64,000 nt of DNA from Methylobacterium sp. NMS14P (GTDB lineage Bacteria > Pseudomonadota > Alphaproteobacteria > Rhizobiales > Beijerinckiaceae). Position 1 is the first letter of the stretch. The number at the start of each line of letters is the position of its first letter. Shown here in pieces: positions 37,193 through 50,059 of this stretch. Made by a program: the position numbers and the translations under genes. The notes beneath the pieces are model-generated. The model was not told the DNA's origin. It did not search any database and saw only the letters and a program-made list of their open reading frames with translations. The stretch is from positions 1,990,501 through 2,054,500 of the forward strand of contig NZ_CP087106.1 of the NCBI RefSeq assembly GCF_028583545.1, given 5' to 3'.

Positions 37193-38005
37193 ATGACCCG
37201 TCCGGACCGACAGACGGCCGATTCCCTCGCGGAGCGACTGTCCGGGCTCGACCTTCCAGGCCGCCTCCACCTGATCGCCGCGGAGATCCCCGGCCGCCTC
37301 GTCTTCACGACGAGCCTCGGGGTCGAGGATCAGGCGCTCACCCACGCGCTGGCCATGGCGGGCCTCGCGAAGGGCCGCGTCGAGATCGTCACCCTCGATA
37401 CCGGCCGCCTCTTCGCCGAGACCTACGACACCTGGACCGAGACCGAATCGGCCTACGGCATCCGAATCACCGCCTACGCGCCCGAGCGCGCGGCCGCGGA
37501 GGATTTCGTGCGCGACGCGGGCATCAACGGCTTCCGGCGCTCGGTGGCCGCCCGGCAGGCCTGCTGCGGCTTCCGCAAGGTCGAGCCGCTGGGCCGCGCG
37601 CTGGCCGGGGCGAGCGGCTGGCTCACCGGGCTGCGGGCCGGCCAGTCGGCCAACCGCGCCGAGACGCCGCTCGCCGCGTTCGACGCGGAGCGCGGCCTGA
37701 TCAAGCTGAACCCGCTGGCCGACTGGTCGCGCGACCGGGTCGACAGCTTCGTGCGCGAGAACTTCGTGCCCTACAACGTCCTGCACGATCGCGGCTTCCC
37801 GTCGATCGGCTGCGCCCCCTGCACCCGGGCCGTGAAGCTCGGCGAGCCGGAGCGGGCCGGCCGCTGGTGGTGGGAGCAGGAAGACAAGAAGGAGTGCGGC
37901 CTGCACGTCGGACGCCCGCTCGCGTCGGTGCAGCCGGGTCAGGAGCCCGCCGCCTTCGAGACCACCCCGACTCAGACCGCCCGCCAGCCGGAGTTCGCCC
38001 GATGA
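37193..38005 (+). CDS. cysH: Phosphoadenylyl/adenylyl-sulfate reductase
   Basis: 270 residues. PAPS-reductase fold with [15 protein letters not shown] and [15 protein letters not shown]. Two cysteine pairs ([10 protein letters not shown], and [10 protein letters not shown] near the end) bind a 4Fe-4S cluster. The catalytic Cys lies in EDKKECGLH. The paired cysteines mark the APS-reductase type, which uses APS directly; this agrees with the absence of an APS kinase (cysC) in the operon. Overlaps cysD by ATGA. Confidence 0.93.
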   Translation: MTRPDRQTADSLAERLSGLDLPGRLHLIAAEIPGRLVFTTSLGVEDQALTHALAMAGLAKGRVEIVTLDTGRLFAETYDTWTETESAYGIRITAYAPERAAAEDFVRDAGINGFRRSVAARQACCGFRKVEPLGRALAGASGWLTGLRAGQSANRAETPLAAFDAERGLIKLNPLADWSRDRVDSFVRENFVPYNVLHDRGFPSIGCAPCTRAVKLGEPERAGRWWWEQEDKKECGLHVGRPLASVQPGQEPAAFETTPTQTARQPEFAR

Positions 38006-38964
38006 GCGCCGCCCTCGCCGCCGCCGTGCAGCCGAGCGCCCCCGCGCCCGCACCGACCGCCGCCGACCGCCTCAGCCACCTCAAGCGGCTGGAGGCCGAG
38101 AGCATCCACATCTTCCGGGAGACGGTCGCCGAGACCGAGAACCCAGTGATGCTCTACTCGATCGGCAAGGATTCCTCGGTGCTGCTGCACCTCGCCCTCA
38201 AGGCCTTCGCGCCCGGGCGGCTGCCGTTCCCGCTGCTCCACGTCGACACGACCTGGAAGTTCCGCGAGATGATCGCCTTCCGCGACGCCCGCGCGGAGGA
38301 ACTCGGCCTCGACCTGCTGATCCACACCAACCCGGATGGACTCGCCCGCGGCGTCGGACCGGTGAGCCACGGCTCCGAGGTTCACACAGATGTGATGAAG
38401 ACACAGGCCCTGCGGCAGGCGCTCGACAAGCACAAGTTCGACGCCGCCTTCGGGGGCGCCCGCCGCGACGAGGAGGCGAGCCGCGCCAAGGAGCGGATCA
38501 TCTCGCTCCGGACCGCGCAGCACCGCTGGGACCCGAAGCGCCAGCGCGCCGAGCCCTGGCACCTCTACAATCTCAAGAAGAAGCGCGGCGAGTCCCTGCG
38601 GGTCTTCCCGCTGTCGAACTGGACCGAGCTCGATATCTGGCTCTACATCGAGCAGGAAAACATTCCGATCGTGCCGCTCTACTTCGCCAAGGAGCGGCCG
38701 GTGGTCGAGCGCGAGGGCCAGCTCATCATGGTCGACGACGAGCGGCTGCCGCTCGAGCCCGGCGAGACCCCGCAGCAGCGCCTCGTCCGTTTCCGGACGC
38801 TGGGCTGCTACCCCCTCACCGGCGCGGTGGAGAGCGACGCCGCCTCGCTCCCCGAGATCATCGGCGAGACGCTCGCCGCCCGCACCTCGGAGCGCCAGGG
38901 CCGGGTGATCGACAAGGACGGGGCCGGCGCCATGGAGCGCAAGAAGCAGGAGGGCTATTTCTGA
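38002..38964 (+). CDS. cysD: Sulfate adenylyltransferase subunit 2
   Basis: 320 residues. ATP pyrophosphatase motif [20 protein letters not shown], followed by [13 protein letters not shown] and [16 protein letters not shown], and a C-terminal [20 protein letters not shown]. With CysN it makes APS from sulfate and ATP. An N-terminal Ala/Pro stretch of about 20 residues is extra. It shares ATGA with cysH and TGATG with cysN, so all three are translationally coupled. Confidence 0.95.
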   Translation: MSAALAAAVQPSAPAPAPTAADRLSHLKRLEAESIHIFRETVAETENPVMLYSIGKDSSVLLHLALKAFAPGRLPFPLLHVDTTWKFREMIAFRDARAEELGLDLLIHTNPDGLARGVGPVSHGSEVHTDVMKTQALRQALDKHKFDAAFGGARRDEEASRAKERIISLRTAQHRWDPKRQRAEPWHLYNLKKKRGESLRVFPLSNWTELDIWLYIEQENIPIVPLYFAKERPVVEREGQLIMVDDERLPLEPGETPQQRLVRFRTLGCYPLTGAVESDAASLPEIIGETLAARTSERQGRVIDKDGAGAMERKKQEGYF

Positions 38965-40370
38965 TGACGCTGCACCAGGCCCCCAACGCCTTCGGCGACC
39001 GCGCGGCCGGCTACGCGGCCTTCCTCACCGCCCACCGCAACAAGGCGGTGCTGCGCTTCATCGCCTGCGGCTCGGTGGATGACGGCAAGTCGACCCTGAT
39101 CGGGCGGCTCCTGCACGACACCAAGCAGATCTTCGACGACCAGATCTCGGCGCTCCAGCGCGACTCGCGCAAGCACGGCACGCAGGGGCAGGAGGTGGAC
39201 CTCGCGCTGCTCGTCGACGGCCTGCAGGCCGAGCGCGAGCAGGGCATCACCATCGACGTCGCCTACCGGTTCTTCTCGACCGACAAGCGCTCCTTCATCG
39301 TGGCCGACACCCCCGGCCACGAGCAGTACACCCGCAACATGGCCACCGGCGCCTCGACGGCCGACGTGGCGGTGATCCTGGTCGATGCCCGCCAGGGCCT
39401 GACCCGCCAGACGCGGCGCCACGCGCTGCTCGTGTCGAATCTCGGGATCCGCCGGGTCGTGCTGGCGGTGAACAAGATGGACCTCGCCGGCTGGGCGCAG
39501 GGCACCTTCGACGGCATCGTGTCGGGGTTCTCGGACTTCGCCCGCGGGCTGAACTTCGCCGAGGTCAAGGCGATCCCGCTCTCGGCCAAGAACGGCGACA
39601 ACGTCGTGGACGCGGGTGTCGCGGCGCCGTGGTACACGGGCGGCACCCTGCTCCACTACCTCGAGACCGTGCCGGTCCACGCGGAGGCGCTCAACGCGCC
39701 GTTCCGGATGGCGGTGCAGTGGGTCAACCGGCCGAATTCCGAGTTCCGCGGCTACAGCGGCCGGATCGCCAGCGGCCGGGTGCGGCCGGGCGACCCGGTG
39801 ACGGTCCAGCCCTCCGGCCGGACCTCCACGGTGGCGCGGATCTACACCGCCGACGGCGACCTGCCCGAGGCCGGCGAGGACGAGTCGGTGACCCTGGTGC
39901 TCGCCGACCAGATCGACGCCTCCCGCGGGCAGGTGATCGTGGCCACCGACGCGCCGATGCGGGTCACCGAGACCCTCGACGCGCGCCTGTTCTGGGCGGC
40001 CGAGACCGATCTGAGCCCGGGTGCCAGCCTGTTCGCCAAGATCGGCACCGCCACGGTCACCGCGACCGTGGAGCGGATCGTCTCGCGCATCGATCCCGAG
40101 ACCGGCAGGCCCGGCCCGGCCGAGCGCCTGTCGGCGAACGACATCGCGGACGTGGCCCTGCGCCTCGACCGGGCGGTGGCGGTCGACGCCTACGCGGAGA
40201 ACCGCGAGACCGGCAGCCTGATCCTGATCGACCGCGAGACCACCGACACGGCGGCCCTCGGGCTGGTCCTGGCGCCCAAGGCGGACGCCGCCCCGGCGAC
40301 GACGCCCGGTGCGAAGCCCGCGGAAGGGGCCGGGTTCCTCGCCCGCCTCGGTCGTCTGTTCGGGCGCTGA
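38964..40370 (+). CDS. cysN: Sulfate adenylyltransferase subunit 1 (GTPase)
   Basis: 468 residues. EF-Tu-like GTPase motifs: G1 GSVDDGKST near residue 40, switch region QAEREQGITIDVAYRFF, G3 DTPGHEQYTRN, G4 NKMD, G5 LSAK. Two beta-barrel domains follow. GTP hydrolysis drives APS formation by CysD. Not fused to an APS kinase: the protein stops after the barrels with a short Ala/Pro linker and GFLARLGRLFGR. Last gene of cysHDN. Confidence 0.94.
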   Translation: MTLHQAPNAFGDRAAGYAAFLTAHRNKAVLRFIACGSVDDGKSTLIGRLLHDTKQIFDDQISALQRDSRKHGTQGQEVDLALLVDGLQAEREQGITIDVAYRFFSTDKRSFIVADTPGHEQYTRNMATGASTADVAVILVDARQGLTRQTRRHALLVSNLGIRRVVLAVNKMDLAGWAQGTFDGIVSGFSDFARGLNFAEVKAIPLSAKNGDNVVDAGVAAPWYTGGTLLHYLETVPVHAEALNAPFRMAVQWVNRPNSEFRGYSGRIASGRVRPGDPVTVQPSGRTSTVARIYTADGDLPEAGEDESVTLVLADQIDASRGQVIVATDAPMRVTETLDARLFWAAETDLSPGASLFAKIGTATVTATVERIVSRIDPETGRPGPAERLSANDIADVALRLDRAVAVDAYAENRETGSLILIDRETTDTAALGLVLAPKADAAPATTPGAKPAEGAGFLARLGRLFGR

Positions 40371-40425
40371 GGACGACCCGAGCACCCCGGCCGTTCTCGG
40401 GTGATGGCTGCGACAGTGCCGTCCA

Positions 40426-40516
40426 TGCGCGCGGAGCGAAGCAATCCAGCCGGCGCGACGACTCCCGCCGTCGCGCTGCCCCGGGTCACTGCGCTGCGCT
40501 CGTGAAGACGGTGCGG
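40426..40516. repeat. Dispersed intergenic repeat, copy A
   Basis: Shares GCGGAGCGAAGCAATCCAG, then CGGCGCGACG, then GGGTCAC and GCGCTGCGCTCGTGA with copy B at 54562-54655. The two are of the same length and orientation. The GAGCGAAGCAATCC block is typical of palindromic repeats scattered through Rhizobiales genomes. It sits between the cysN end and the broken FAH gene. Confidence 0.8.
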
Positions 40517-40538
40517 GTCGCTTCGATCGGACGGCGGA

Positions 40539-41095
40539 TCAGACCAGCCTGAAGCGCAGCGCCCCGAGCCCTTCCAGCTCCGACACGACCTCGTCGCCGG
40601 GCTTCAGCCACGCGCGGTCCTCGCGCGGGATCTTCTCGCCGAAGATCACGCCCTGCGGGGTGCCGGTGTAGAAGATGTCCCCCGGCCGGATCGTCATCAC
40701 CTTCGACGCGAAGCTGATGAGCTGGCGGCAGTTGAAGATCATGTCGTCGGTGCTCCAGTCCTGGCGCACCTGGCCGTTGACCAGCGTCTTCAGTTTGAGA
40801 TTGTTCGGGTCCTTCACCCGGTCGGCCGTCACCAGGTAGGGGCCGAGCGGCGCGAATCCGTCCGAGGTCTTGCCGATCATGAATTGCGAGGTCAGCGTCT
40901 GGAGATCCCGGGCGCTGAAATCGTTGCCCGTGCAGTAGCCGGCGACATAATCGAGGGCGTCCGCCTCGGACACGTTGCGGCATTCGCGGCCGAACATCAT
41001 CACCAGCTCGGTCTCGTAGTCGAATTCCCGCGCCGCCTGGGTCGGCAGCGCGATCGTGCCCCCGTGGCGGTCAGGAATTCGCGTCGGTTGCCCAT
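40539..41095 (-). pseudogene. Truncated, frameshifted fumarylacetoacetate hydrolase family gene
   Basis: The last 175 residues are a good FAH-family domain: REFDYETELVMMFGREC, DYVAGYCTGNDFSARDLQ, KTSDGFAPLGPYLV and RPGDIFYTGTPQGVIFGEK. These include the Glu/Asp metal ligands. The N-terminal 100 or more residues are missing. The only start with a Shine-Dalgarno sequence (GGAGGAG, ATG at 41095) reads MGNRREFLTATGA, a twin-arginine-like start, and is out of frame with the FAH part. It looks like a deletion that joined two genes, or a decayed gene. Sequencing error cannot explain the missing N-terminus. Confidence 0.75.
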
Positions 41096-41203
41096 GCTGC
41101 CTCTCCTCCGGTCGGCCCGTCCGGTCGCGGGCGTGAACCGAGGAGGAGCCTGCACGGCCGGCGCCGCTGCCGCCAGGAGGCGCGGCAGGTGCCGGGTGAC
41201 GGC

Positions 41204-43644
<2,441 letters not shown>

Positions 43645-43669
43645 CGGCCCCGAGGTCCCGGAGGGTCCC

Positions 43670-44512
43670 GTGCCCACGATCGCGGTGATCGCCCCGGGCG
43701 CCATGGGCAGCGCCGTCGGGGCCCGGCTCGCCGGGCACGGCGCCCGGGTGCTGACCTCCCTGGACGGGCGCGGGGCGGCGAGCCGCGCCCGGGCCGAGGC
43801 CGCCGGCATGGCGCATGCCGGGGACGGCGATCTCGCCGCCGCCGATCTCCTGCTCTCCATCGTGCCGCCCGCCGACGCGGAGGCGCTGGCCCGCCGGCTC
43901 GCGCCCGCCCTGGCGGCATCGCCGAGAAAGCCGGTCTACATCGACGCCAACGCCGTCGGCCCGGAGACGGTCGGGCGCATCGCCGGGATCGTCGCGGCCA
44001 CCGGCGCGCCGTTCCTCGACGGCGCGATCCTCGGCCTGCCGCCGAAGCCCGGCAGCGCGGGACCGCGCGTCTACGTCTCGGGTCCGGACACGGCCTCGGC
44101 CCTGGTCCTGCGCGACCTCGGCCTCGACCTGCGCGTTTGTCCCGGCGCGGTCGGCGCCGCCTCCAGCCTCAAGATGAGCTATGCCGGCCTCAACAAGGGC
44201 CTGACGGCTCTCGCCGCGCTCGTGATCGGCGCCGCCGAGCGCGCCGGCGCCGGGGAAGCGCTGCTGGCCGAACTCGCCGAGAACGAGCCGGCGCTCCTCG
44301 CCCGGTTCGCCAGGGGCCTGCCCGACATGGCACCGAAGGCCTATCGCTGGGCGCCCGAGATGGAGGAGATCGCCGGGTTCCTCGGGCCCGACGCGGCCGG
44401 GCGGCAGGTCTTCTCCGGCTACGCCGCGCTCTACCGGCGCCTCGCCGCGGAGGACAGCGCGGGCGAGATCGCCGCGCTGATGCGCTTCGCCGCGGCCGCG
44501 GCGGAGCACTGA
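43670..44512 (+). CDS. 6-phosphogluconate dehydrogenase-like protein (DUF1932 type)
   Basis: 280 residues from a GTG. Rossmann domain IAVIAPGAMGSAVGARLAG, then DLLLSIVPPADAEAL and VYIDANAVGPETVGRIAG. The C-terminal domain SLKMSYAGLNKGLTALAALV matches the DUF1932/phosphogluconate dehydrogenase C-terminal-like family. Probably an NAD(P)-dependent beta-hydroxyacid dehydrogenase of unknown substrate. It follows the aminotransferase by 25 bases and is likely co-transcribed. Confidence 0.85.
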   Translation: MPTIAVIAPGAMGSAVGARLAGHGARVLTSLDGRGAASRARAEAAGMAHAGDGDLAAADLLLSIVPPADAEALARRLAPALAASPRKPVYIDANAVGPETVGRIAGIVAATGAPFLDGAILGLPPKPGSAGPRVYVSGPDTASALVLRDLGLDLRVCPGAVGAASSLKMSYAGLNKGLTALAALVIGAAERAGAGEALLAELAENEPALLARFARGLPDMAPKAYRWAPEMEEIAGFLGPDAAGRQVFSGYAALYRRLAAEDSAGEIAALMRFAAAAAEH

Positions 44513-44939
44513 TCGCCGCGGGGTCCCGGAAACGGCCCCGCCTCTGTTGCCGGCTCGGCTGTCACCATCTACACGGGCTGTCCCCAGCGGCCGATGCGCC
44601 TGAAGGTTTCGCGAGCCCGCTCGGGCCTGCATGGCGGCGGGGTCGGCAGTGACGGGACGGTCCGGACCAGTTCTCTGGGCCGTTCCTGTGAGGCTCAGTG
44701 GGCCGAGTCGCTGCAGGAGTGTCGGGAGCGCGGGGAACAGGAACCGCGGGTCCGGCGCATGGCCCACATGATTTCCCGCCCGATTCCGCCCGCGAGACCT
44801 GTCGCGGGCGCGGGGCTCTGCCCCGTTCCGGGACAGGGGCACCCGGGGCCGTTGCGGCTTCGTTCACGCTCCCGCGCGATGATGCGTCAGGGCCGGGGAT
44901 CCGGTTCCGCGTAACCGCGTTCTCTCGGGCCTGACGACC
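44513..44939. other. Gene-free region with two adjacent strong hairpins
   Basis: No convincing coding frame in about 430 bases. Two hairpins stand side by side: a 9-bp stem (44787-44810, loop GACCTG) and CGGGGC-TCT-GCCCCG (44811-44825). There is no T-run. They are 115 bases upstream of the next start and may be part of its leader or the end of the previous operon. Confidence 0.5.
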
Positions 44940-45314
44940 ATGCGAGCCCTGCTCACCAGCGGCATCAAGGCGATCCTCGGCATCGCCGCGCTCTCCACCG
45001 CCGCGCACTGGACCCTCCGGGTCCAGCGCGAGTCCGCCGCGCCCGCCGTCGCGACGGCGAGCCTCGCCGAGCCGGCCGCGACCGGCTCCATCGAGCCGCG
45101 CCGGGTCGAGCGGGCCGCCGCGCTGGCGCCCGCGCCGGTCGCCGCGGCGGCGCCGGCCCCGGCCGCGCGCGCCGCCGCGGGGCTCGACCAGTCGCACCTG
45201 GCCGCCCTGATCGCCGGCACGACGCCGCCCAAGCCGAAGCTCGCCAAGACCGCGACCAAGACGGCCTCCGCCGAGAAGGCGCCCGTCGCCGAGAAGGTCG
45301 CGGCGAAGCGCTGA
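44940..45314 (+). CDS. Ala/Pro/Lys-rich membrane-anchored hypothetical protein
   Basis: 124 residues. One N-terminal hydrophobic helix (LLTSGIKAILGIAALSTAAHW) is followed by a low-complexity Ala/Pro region and a Lys/Ala-rich tail (KPKLAKTATKTASAEKAPVAEK). No domain is recognised. The tail resembles TolA- or histone-like linkers, which means little at this length. The Shine-Dalgarno sequence is weak. Confidence 0.55.
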   Translation: MRALLTSGIKAILGIAALSTAAHWTLRVQRESAAPAVATASLAEPAATGSIEPRRVERAAALAPAPVAAAAPAPAARAAAGLDQSHLAALIAGTTPPKPKLAKTATKTASAEKAPVAEKVAAKR

Positions 45315-45428
45315 GCTCCCGCCGGCGCGGGCGACCGTGCCGGCTGCATGGTTCCCCTGCGCGCCGGCGGATACCGGCGCGGTGCCGGGCGTGGCAGGGA
45401 TTTCGGCCTCTACCGAGATTGGTCAGGC

Positions 45429-46382
45429 ATGAGCACGCAGGTCGCGACCTCCGTCCCCGACGACATCGCCGCGACGCGCGCCGATCCGGAGGCCGACCTC
45501 GCCGGCCGCCGGCGGATCGTCGGCATCGCCCTGATGTGCGGGGCGGTCGCCTTCTTCGCGAGCCTCGACGCCTGCGGCAAGACCCTGGCGCGGGCCGGCG
45601 TCGACCCCCTGGTCACCACCTTCATGCGCTACGCGGCCAGCGTCGCCATGATCTCGCTGTTCATCAACCCGGTGCGCACGCCGGGCGTCGTCAAGAGCCG
45701 GCGCCTGCCGCTGCAGATCGCGCGCTCCCTGCTGCTCTTCGCCTCCACGGCCCTCAACTTCCTGGCCCTGCGCTACCTGCAGCTCGCCGAGACGATCTCG
45801 ATCCAGTTTGCCGCGCCGCTCACCGTGGCGCTGCTCGCCGGGCCGCTGCTCGGCGAGTGGTCGTCGCGGGCGCGGCTGGCGGCGATCGGCGTCGGTTTCC
45901 TGGGCGTGCTGGTGATCGTGCGGCCCGGTGTCGGCGGGATGCATCCGGCCGCGCTGCTCTGCGTCGCCAACGTCGTGGTCTACGCCTTCTACGCGATCAT
46001 CACGCGCAAGCTCGCCGCCTACGACTCGACCGCCACGACCATGTTCTACACCGGCCTCGCGGGCCTCGCGCTGATGGCCCCGCTGCTGCCGTGGATCTGG
46101 ACGAGCCCGGCGAGCCTGACCCACTGGGCGCTGCTGTTCGGGGTCGCGCTGTTCGGGACGCTGGGCCACTGGCTGCTGGTGATGGCCCATGCCCGGGCCC
46201 CGGCCAACGTGCTGGCGCCGTTCATCTACACGCAGCTGCTGTGGTCGGTGACGCTGGGCTTCCTGCTGTTCGGCGACGTCCCGAGCCGCTGGACGGTGGC
46301 GGGCGCCATGATCGTGGTCGGCTCAGGGTTGTATCTCCTGGCGCAGGAGACGATCCGCCGGGAGGCGCGGCCGGCCGCCTGA
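45429..46382 (+). CDS. EamA/DMT-family transporter
   Basis: 317 residues, ten predicted membrane helices in two EamA repeats (IALMCGAVAFFASLDACGKT to GVLVIVRPGVGG; LLCVANVVVYAFYAIITRKL to VGSGLYLLAQETIRR). Members export amino acids, riboflavin or other metabolites. This one has the RhaT/YdcZ-like 'drug/metabolite' pattern, and no substrate can be assigned. Confidence 0.9.
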   Translation: MSTQVATSVPDDIAATRADPEADLAGRRRIVGIALMCGAVAFFASLDACGKTLARAGVDPLVTTFMRYAASVAMISLFINPVRTPGVVKSRRLPLQIARSLLLFASTALNFLALRYLQLAETISIQFAAPLTVALLAGPLLGEWSSRARLAAIGVGFLGVLVIVRPGVGGMHPAALLCVANVVVYAFYAIITRKLAAYDSTATTMFYTGLAGLALMAPLLPWIWTSPASLTHWALLFGVALFGTLGHWLLVMAHARAPANVLAPFIYTQLLWSVTLGFLLFGDVPSRWTVAGAMIVVGSGLYLLAQETIRREARPAA

Positions 46383-46401
46383 GGCGACCGGCCGGAACCT
46401 G

Positions 46402-46671
46402 TCAGCGGCCGAGGCGCTCCTGGCGCTCCATCCGCTCCTCGCGGCGGTTCTCGCGGGCCCGGCGGGCCGGGTCCGGATCGGTGCCGAGCACGCCGCCGAC
46501 CGTGCCGGTCGCCGCGCCGACCGCGCCGCCGACGACGCCGCCCACCGGGCCGGCCGCGGCCGAGCCGTCCTCGACGCCGCGCTGGGCGCCGCGCGCCGTG
46601 CCCTGGGCCTCCGCGGCGCCCGCGTAGGCCAGCGGCGCGAGGGCGAGGGTCGCGATCAGAAGCTTCTTCAT
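46402..46671 (-). CDS. Small exported Gly-rich hypothetical protein
   Basis: 89 residues with a signal peptide (KKLLIATLALAPLAYAGAAEAQ). A Gly-zipper-like stretch (GPVGGVVGGAVGAATGTVGGVLG) follows, then an Arg/Glu-rich C-terminus (ARRARENRREERMERQERLG). GGGAG precedes the ATG. Such proteins are common in Methylobacterium-type genomes. The Gly-rich segment could insert in a membrane. Function unknown. Confidence 0.7.
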   Translation of the reverse strand: MKKLLIATLALAPLAYAGAAEAQGTARGAQRGVEDGSAAAGPVGGVVGGAVGAATGTVGGVLGTDPDPARRARENRREERMERQERLGR

Positions 46672-47007
46672 GGGGATACTCCCGGATGTCGGTCTGGGTC
46701 GGCTCCGCGCCGCCGCGGCGGGCGGAGGGTGTGTCGGTCAACGGTTCAGACGCCGATTGGTCCCATCCGCGGTCACGGGCGCGCGATCCGCGCTGCCGCT
46801 GGCCTCGGGCCGGGGCGGCTGGTAGAGAACGCGTCATGCACGCTTCGCGCGCCCTGCGCGGCCCCGGCCGCCCGATCCGAATTACCGGCCCGGCCTCCGC
46901 CTGAGGGCCCGCTCTAGCGCGGCCGCGCGGAGGTCCGGGATCCTCCTGCCGCCCGACCCGATTCCGCCGGCCCGACGCTGCCGGCCCGACCGCCGATGCG
47001 AGATCCG
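46672..47007. other. Divergent intergenic region upstream of ileS
   Basis: About 330 bases between divergent starts. No T-box-like leader, terminator-antiterminator pair or coding frame with a Shine-Dalgarno sequence was seen. Confidence 0.4.
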
Positions 47008-49974
47008 ATGACCGCCCCCGAGACCGCGCCCGCCCGCGACTATTCCAAGACCCTGTTCCTGCCGCAGACCGAGTTCCCGATGCGCGCCGGCCTGCCGGTG
47101 CGCGAACCGCTCTTCATCGAGCGCTGGAAGCGGATGGACCTCTACGGGACGCTGCGCGCCCGTGGGCGGAACCGGCCGAAATTCGTGCTCCACGACGGCC
47201 CGCCCTACGCCAACGGCAACATCCACATCGGCACGGCGCTCAACAAGATCCTCAAGGACGTGGTGGTCCGCTCGCAGACCGCCCTCGGCTTCGACGCCAA
47301 CTACGTCCCGGGCTGGGACTGCCATGGCCTGCCGATCGAGTGGAAGATCGAGGAGCAGTACCGCGCCAAGGGCCGCAACAAGGACGACGTGCCGGTGATC
47401 GAGTTCCGGCAGGAATGCCGGACCTTCGCGGCCCAGTGGCTCGACGTGCAGCGCGAGGAGTTCAAGCGGCTGGGCGTCACCGGCGACTGGGACCATCCCT
47501 ACGCCACCATGGCGTTCCCGGCCGAGGCCGTCATCGCCGACGAGCTGATGAAGTTCTCGATGAGCGGCCAGCTCTATCGCGGCTCCAAGCCGGTGATGTG
47601 GTCGGTGGTCGAGAAGACCGCGCTGGCCGAGGCGGAGGTCGAGTACGAGGAGCACGTCAGCGACACGGTGTTCGTCGCCTTCCCGATCCGCTCCGGCGCC
47701 GAGGGCGACCTCGCGGCGGCCCGGATGGTGATCTGGACGACCACCCCCTGGACGATCCCCGGCAACCGCGCCGTCGCGTTCTCGAAGAAGATCGCCTACG
47801 GCCTGTACCGGGTCACGGAGGCGCCGGCCGACAACTGGGCGACCCCCGGCCAGACCTACGTGCTCGCCGACAGCTTGGCCGCGACCGTGTTCAAGGCCGC
47901 CCGGGTCGAGGCGGTCGAGCGCGTGGCGAATGTCAGCCCGGCGCAGCTTGCCGGCCTCACCCTGGCCCATCCCCTGGCCAAGCTCGGCTACGCCTTCGCC
48001 GTGCCGATGCTCGACGGCGACCACGTCACCGACGAGTCCGGCACCGGCTTCGTCCACACGGCGCCGAGCCACGGCCGCGAGGATTTCGAGCTCTGGATGG
48101 CGAGCGGCCGGCTGCTGCGCGAGCGCGGCATCGACGCGACCATTCCGTACACGGTCGACGCCGACAGCGTGCTGACGGAGGCCGCCCCGGGCTTCACCGG
48201 CACCCGCGTGCTCACCGCCAAGGGCGAGAAGGGCGACGCCAACAAGGCGGTCATCGCCGCGCTGACGGAGGCCGGGGCGCTGATCGCCCGCGGGGTGCTG
48301 CGCCACCAGTACCCGCATTCCTGGCGCTCCAAGAAGCCGGTGATCTTCCGCAACACGCCGCAATGGTTCATCGCCATGGACCGGCCGGTGGACTCGCTCG
48401 GCAACCGGACGCTCCGCGAGGTGGCGCTCCAAGGCATCGACGACACCCAGTGGGTGCCGACGCAAGGGAAGAACCGCATCACCGGCATGGTCGCCAACCG
48501 GCCGGACTGGGTGGTCTCGCGCCAGCGCGCCTGGGGCGTGCCGATCACCGTCTTCGTCCACCGCGACACCGCCGAGATCCTGAAGGACGACGCCGTCAAC
48601 GCCCGCATCCGCGACGCCTTCGCGGCCGAGGGCGCCGACGCGTGGTTCCGGGACGACGCCGCGCAGCGCTTCCTGGCGCCCGACCACGACCCGGCGTCCT
48701 ACGAGAAGGTCACCGACGTCCTCGACGTCTGGTTCGATTCCGGATCGACCCACGCCTTCGTGCTCGACGATCCGGAGGCCTTCCCGGGGCTGGCCGGGGT
48801 GAAGCGCGTCCGCGACGGCGGCCAGGACCGGGTCATGTACCTGGAGGGCTCCGACCAGCACCGCGGCTGGTTCCAGTCCTCGCTGCTCGAATCCGCCGGC
48901 ACCCGCGGCCGGGCGCCCTACGACATCGTCCTGACCCACGGCTTCGTGCTCGACGGCAAGGGCCTGAAGATGTCGAAGTCGAAGGGCAACGTCGTCGCGC
49001 CGCAGAGCGTCATCAAGGATTCGGGCGCCGACATCCTGCGCCTGTGGGTCGCCGCCTCCGACTACACCGACGACCTGCGCATCGGGCCGGAGATCATCAA
49101 GACCTTCGCGGAGACCTATCGGAAGCTCAGGAATTCCCTGCGCTGGATGCTCGGCTCCCTGGCGCACCGCGTGCCGGGCGACGACGTGGCGTACGCGGAC
49201 ATGCCGGAGCTGGAGCGGCTGATCCTGCACCGGCTCGCCGAGCTCGACGGCGAGATCCGCGAGGCCTACGCGGCGTTCGACACCAAGCGGGTGGTGGCGC
49301 TGCTCAACGGCTTCATGACCGGCGACCTGTCGTCCTTCTACTTCGACGTCCGCAAGGACGCCCTGTACTGCGATCCCGTGTCCTCTGTCCGCCGCCGGGC
49401 GGCGCTGCAGGTGATCGACGAGGCCTTCCGCCGGGTGACGATCTGGCTCGCCCCGGTGCTGGCCTTCACGGCCGAGGAGGCGTGGCTCGACCGCTACCCG
49501 TCCGAGGACGGCTCGGTGCATCTCCAGACCCTGCCGGAGACTCCGGCCGACTGGCTCGACGCCCCCCTCGCGGAGCGCTGGCACAGGATCCGGCGGGTCC
49601 GGCGGGTGGTCACCGGCGCCCTGGAGATCGAGCGCGCGGCCAAGCGCATCGGGGCGAGCCTGGAGGCGGCGCCGACGGTCTACGTGGCGGATCCGGAGCT
49701 GCTCGCGGCGCTCGAGGGCTGCGACTTCGCCGATACCTGCATCACCTCCGCCATCACCGTGACGGCGGGCGAGGGCCCGGCCGAGGCCTTCCGGCTCGAC
49801 GAGGTGCGCGGCGTGGCGGTGGTGCCGAGCCCGGCCGAGGGGCGCAAATGCGCCCGCTCCTGGCGGGTCAGCCCGGAGGTGGGCAGCGACCCGGACTACC
49901 CGGACGTGACGCCCCGCGACGCCCAGGCCCTGCGCGAGTGGGACGCGGCGCATCCGGAGGCGAGCGCGGCGTGA
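47008..49974 (+). CDS. ileS: Isoleucyl-tRNA synthetase
   Basis: 988 residues. HIGH motif as NIHIG (around 71-75), KMSKS at 654-658. CP1 editing domain ([40 protein letters not shown]), the tRNA-contact [10 protein letters not shown], and an anticodon-binding domain near 690-850. The C-terminal Zn-ribbon cysteines are mostly absent (one Cys in GRKCARSW), as expected in many Alphaproteobacteria. Charges tRNA-Ile. An in-frame ATG at 46996 is possible; neither has a good Shine-Dalgarno sequence. Followed by lspA. Confidence 0.95.
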   Translation: MTAPETAPARDYSKTLFLPQTEFPMRAGLPVREPLFIERWKRMDLYGTLRARGRNRPKFVLHDGPPYANGNIHIGTALNKILKDVVVRSQTALGFDANYVPGWDCHGLPIEWKIEEQYRAKGRNKDDVPVIEFRQECRTFAAQWLDVQREEFKRLGVTGDWDHPYATMAFPAEAVIADELMKFSMSGQLYRGSKPVMWSVVEKTALAEAEVEYEEHVSDTVFVAFPIRSGAEGDLAAARMVIWTTTPWTIPGNRAVAFSKKIAYGLYRVTEAPADNWATPGQTYVLADSLAATVFKAARVEAVERVANVSPAQLAGLTLAHPLAKLGYAFAVPMLDGDHVTDESGTGFVHTAPSHGREDFELWMASGRLLRERGIDATIPYTVDADSVLTEAAPGFTGTRVLTAKGEKGDANKAVIAALTEAGALIARGVLRHQYPHSWRSKKPVIFRNTPQWFIAMDRPVDSLGNRTLREVALQGIDDTQWVPTQGKNRITGMVANRPDWVVSRQRAWGVPITVFVHRDTAEILKDDAVNARIRDAFAAEGADAWFRDDAAQRFLAPDHDPASYEKVTDVLDVWFDSGSTHAFVLDDPEAFPGLAGVKRVRDGGQDRVMYLEGSDQHRGWFQSSLLESAGTRGRAPYDIVLTHGFVLDGKGLKMSKSKGNVVAPQSVIKDSGADILRLWVAASDYTDDLRIGPEIIKTFAETYRKLRNSLRWMLGSLAHRVPGDDVAYADMPELERLILHRLAELDGEIREAYAAFDTKRVVALLNGFMTGDLSSFYFDVRKDALYCDPVSSVRRRAALQVIDEAFRRVTIWLAPVLAFTAEEAWLDRYPSEDGSVHLQTLPETPADWLDAPLAERWHRIRRVRRVVTGALEIERAAKRIGASLEAAPTVYVADPELLAALEGCDFADTCITSAITVTAGEGPAEAFRLDEVRGVAVVPSPAEGRKCARSWRVSPEVGSDPDYPDVTPRDAQALREWDAAHPEASAA

Positions 49975-50001
49975 GGGCGTTCCACGTCGTCGGCGGCGCC
50001 A

Positions 50002-50031
50002 CCCCCTCTCCCCGCCCGCGGGGAGAGGGGG
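50002..50031. repeat. REP-like perfect hairpin between ileS and lspA
   Basis: Fourteen-base perfect arms (CCCCCTCTCCCCGC / GCGGGGAGAGGGGG) with a two-base CC loop, placed in the 85-base gap between two co-oriented genes. It is the same type as the elements at 22878 and 34377, but with an extra CG pair. Confidence 0.85.
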
Positions 50032-50059
50032 GCGCCGGCCCGGGCCGGGCGCGTCGCCC

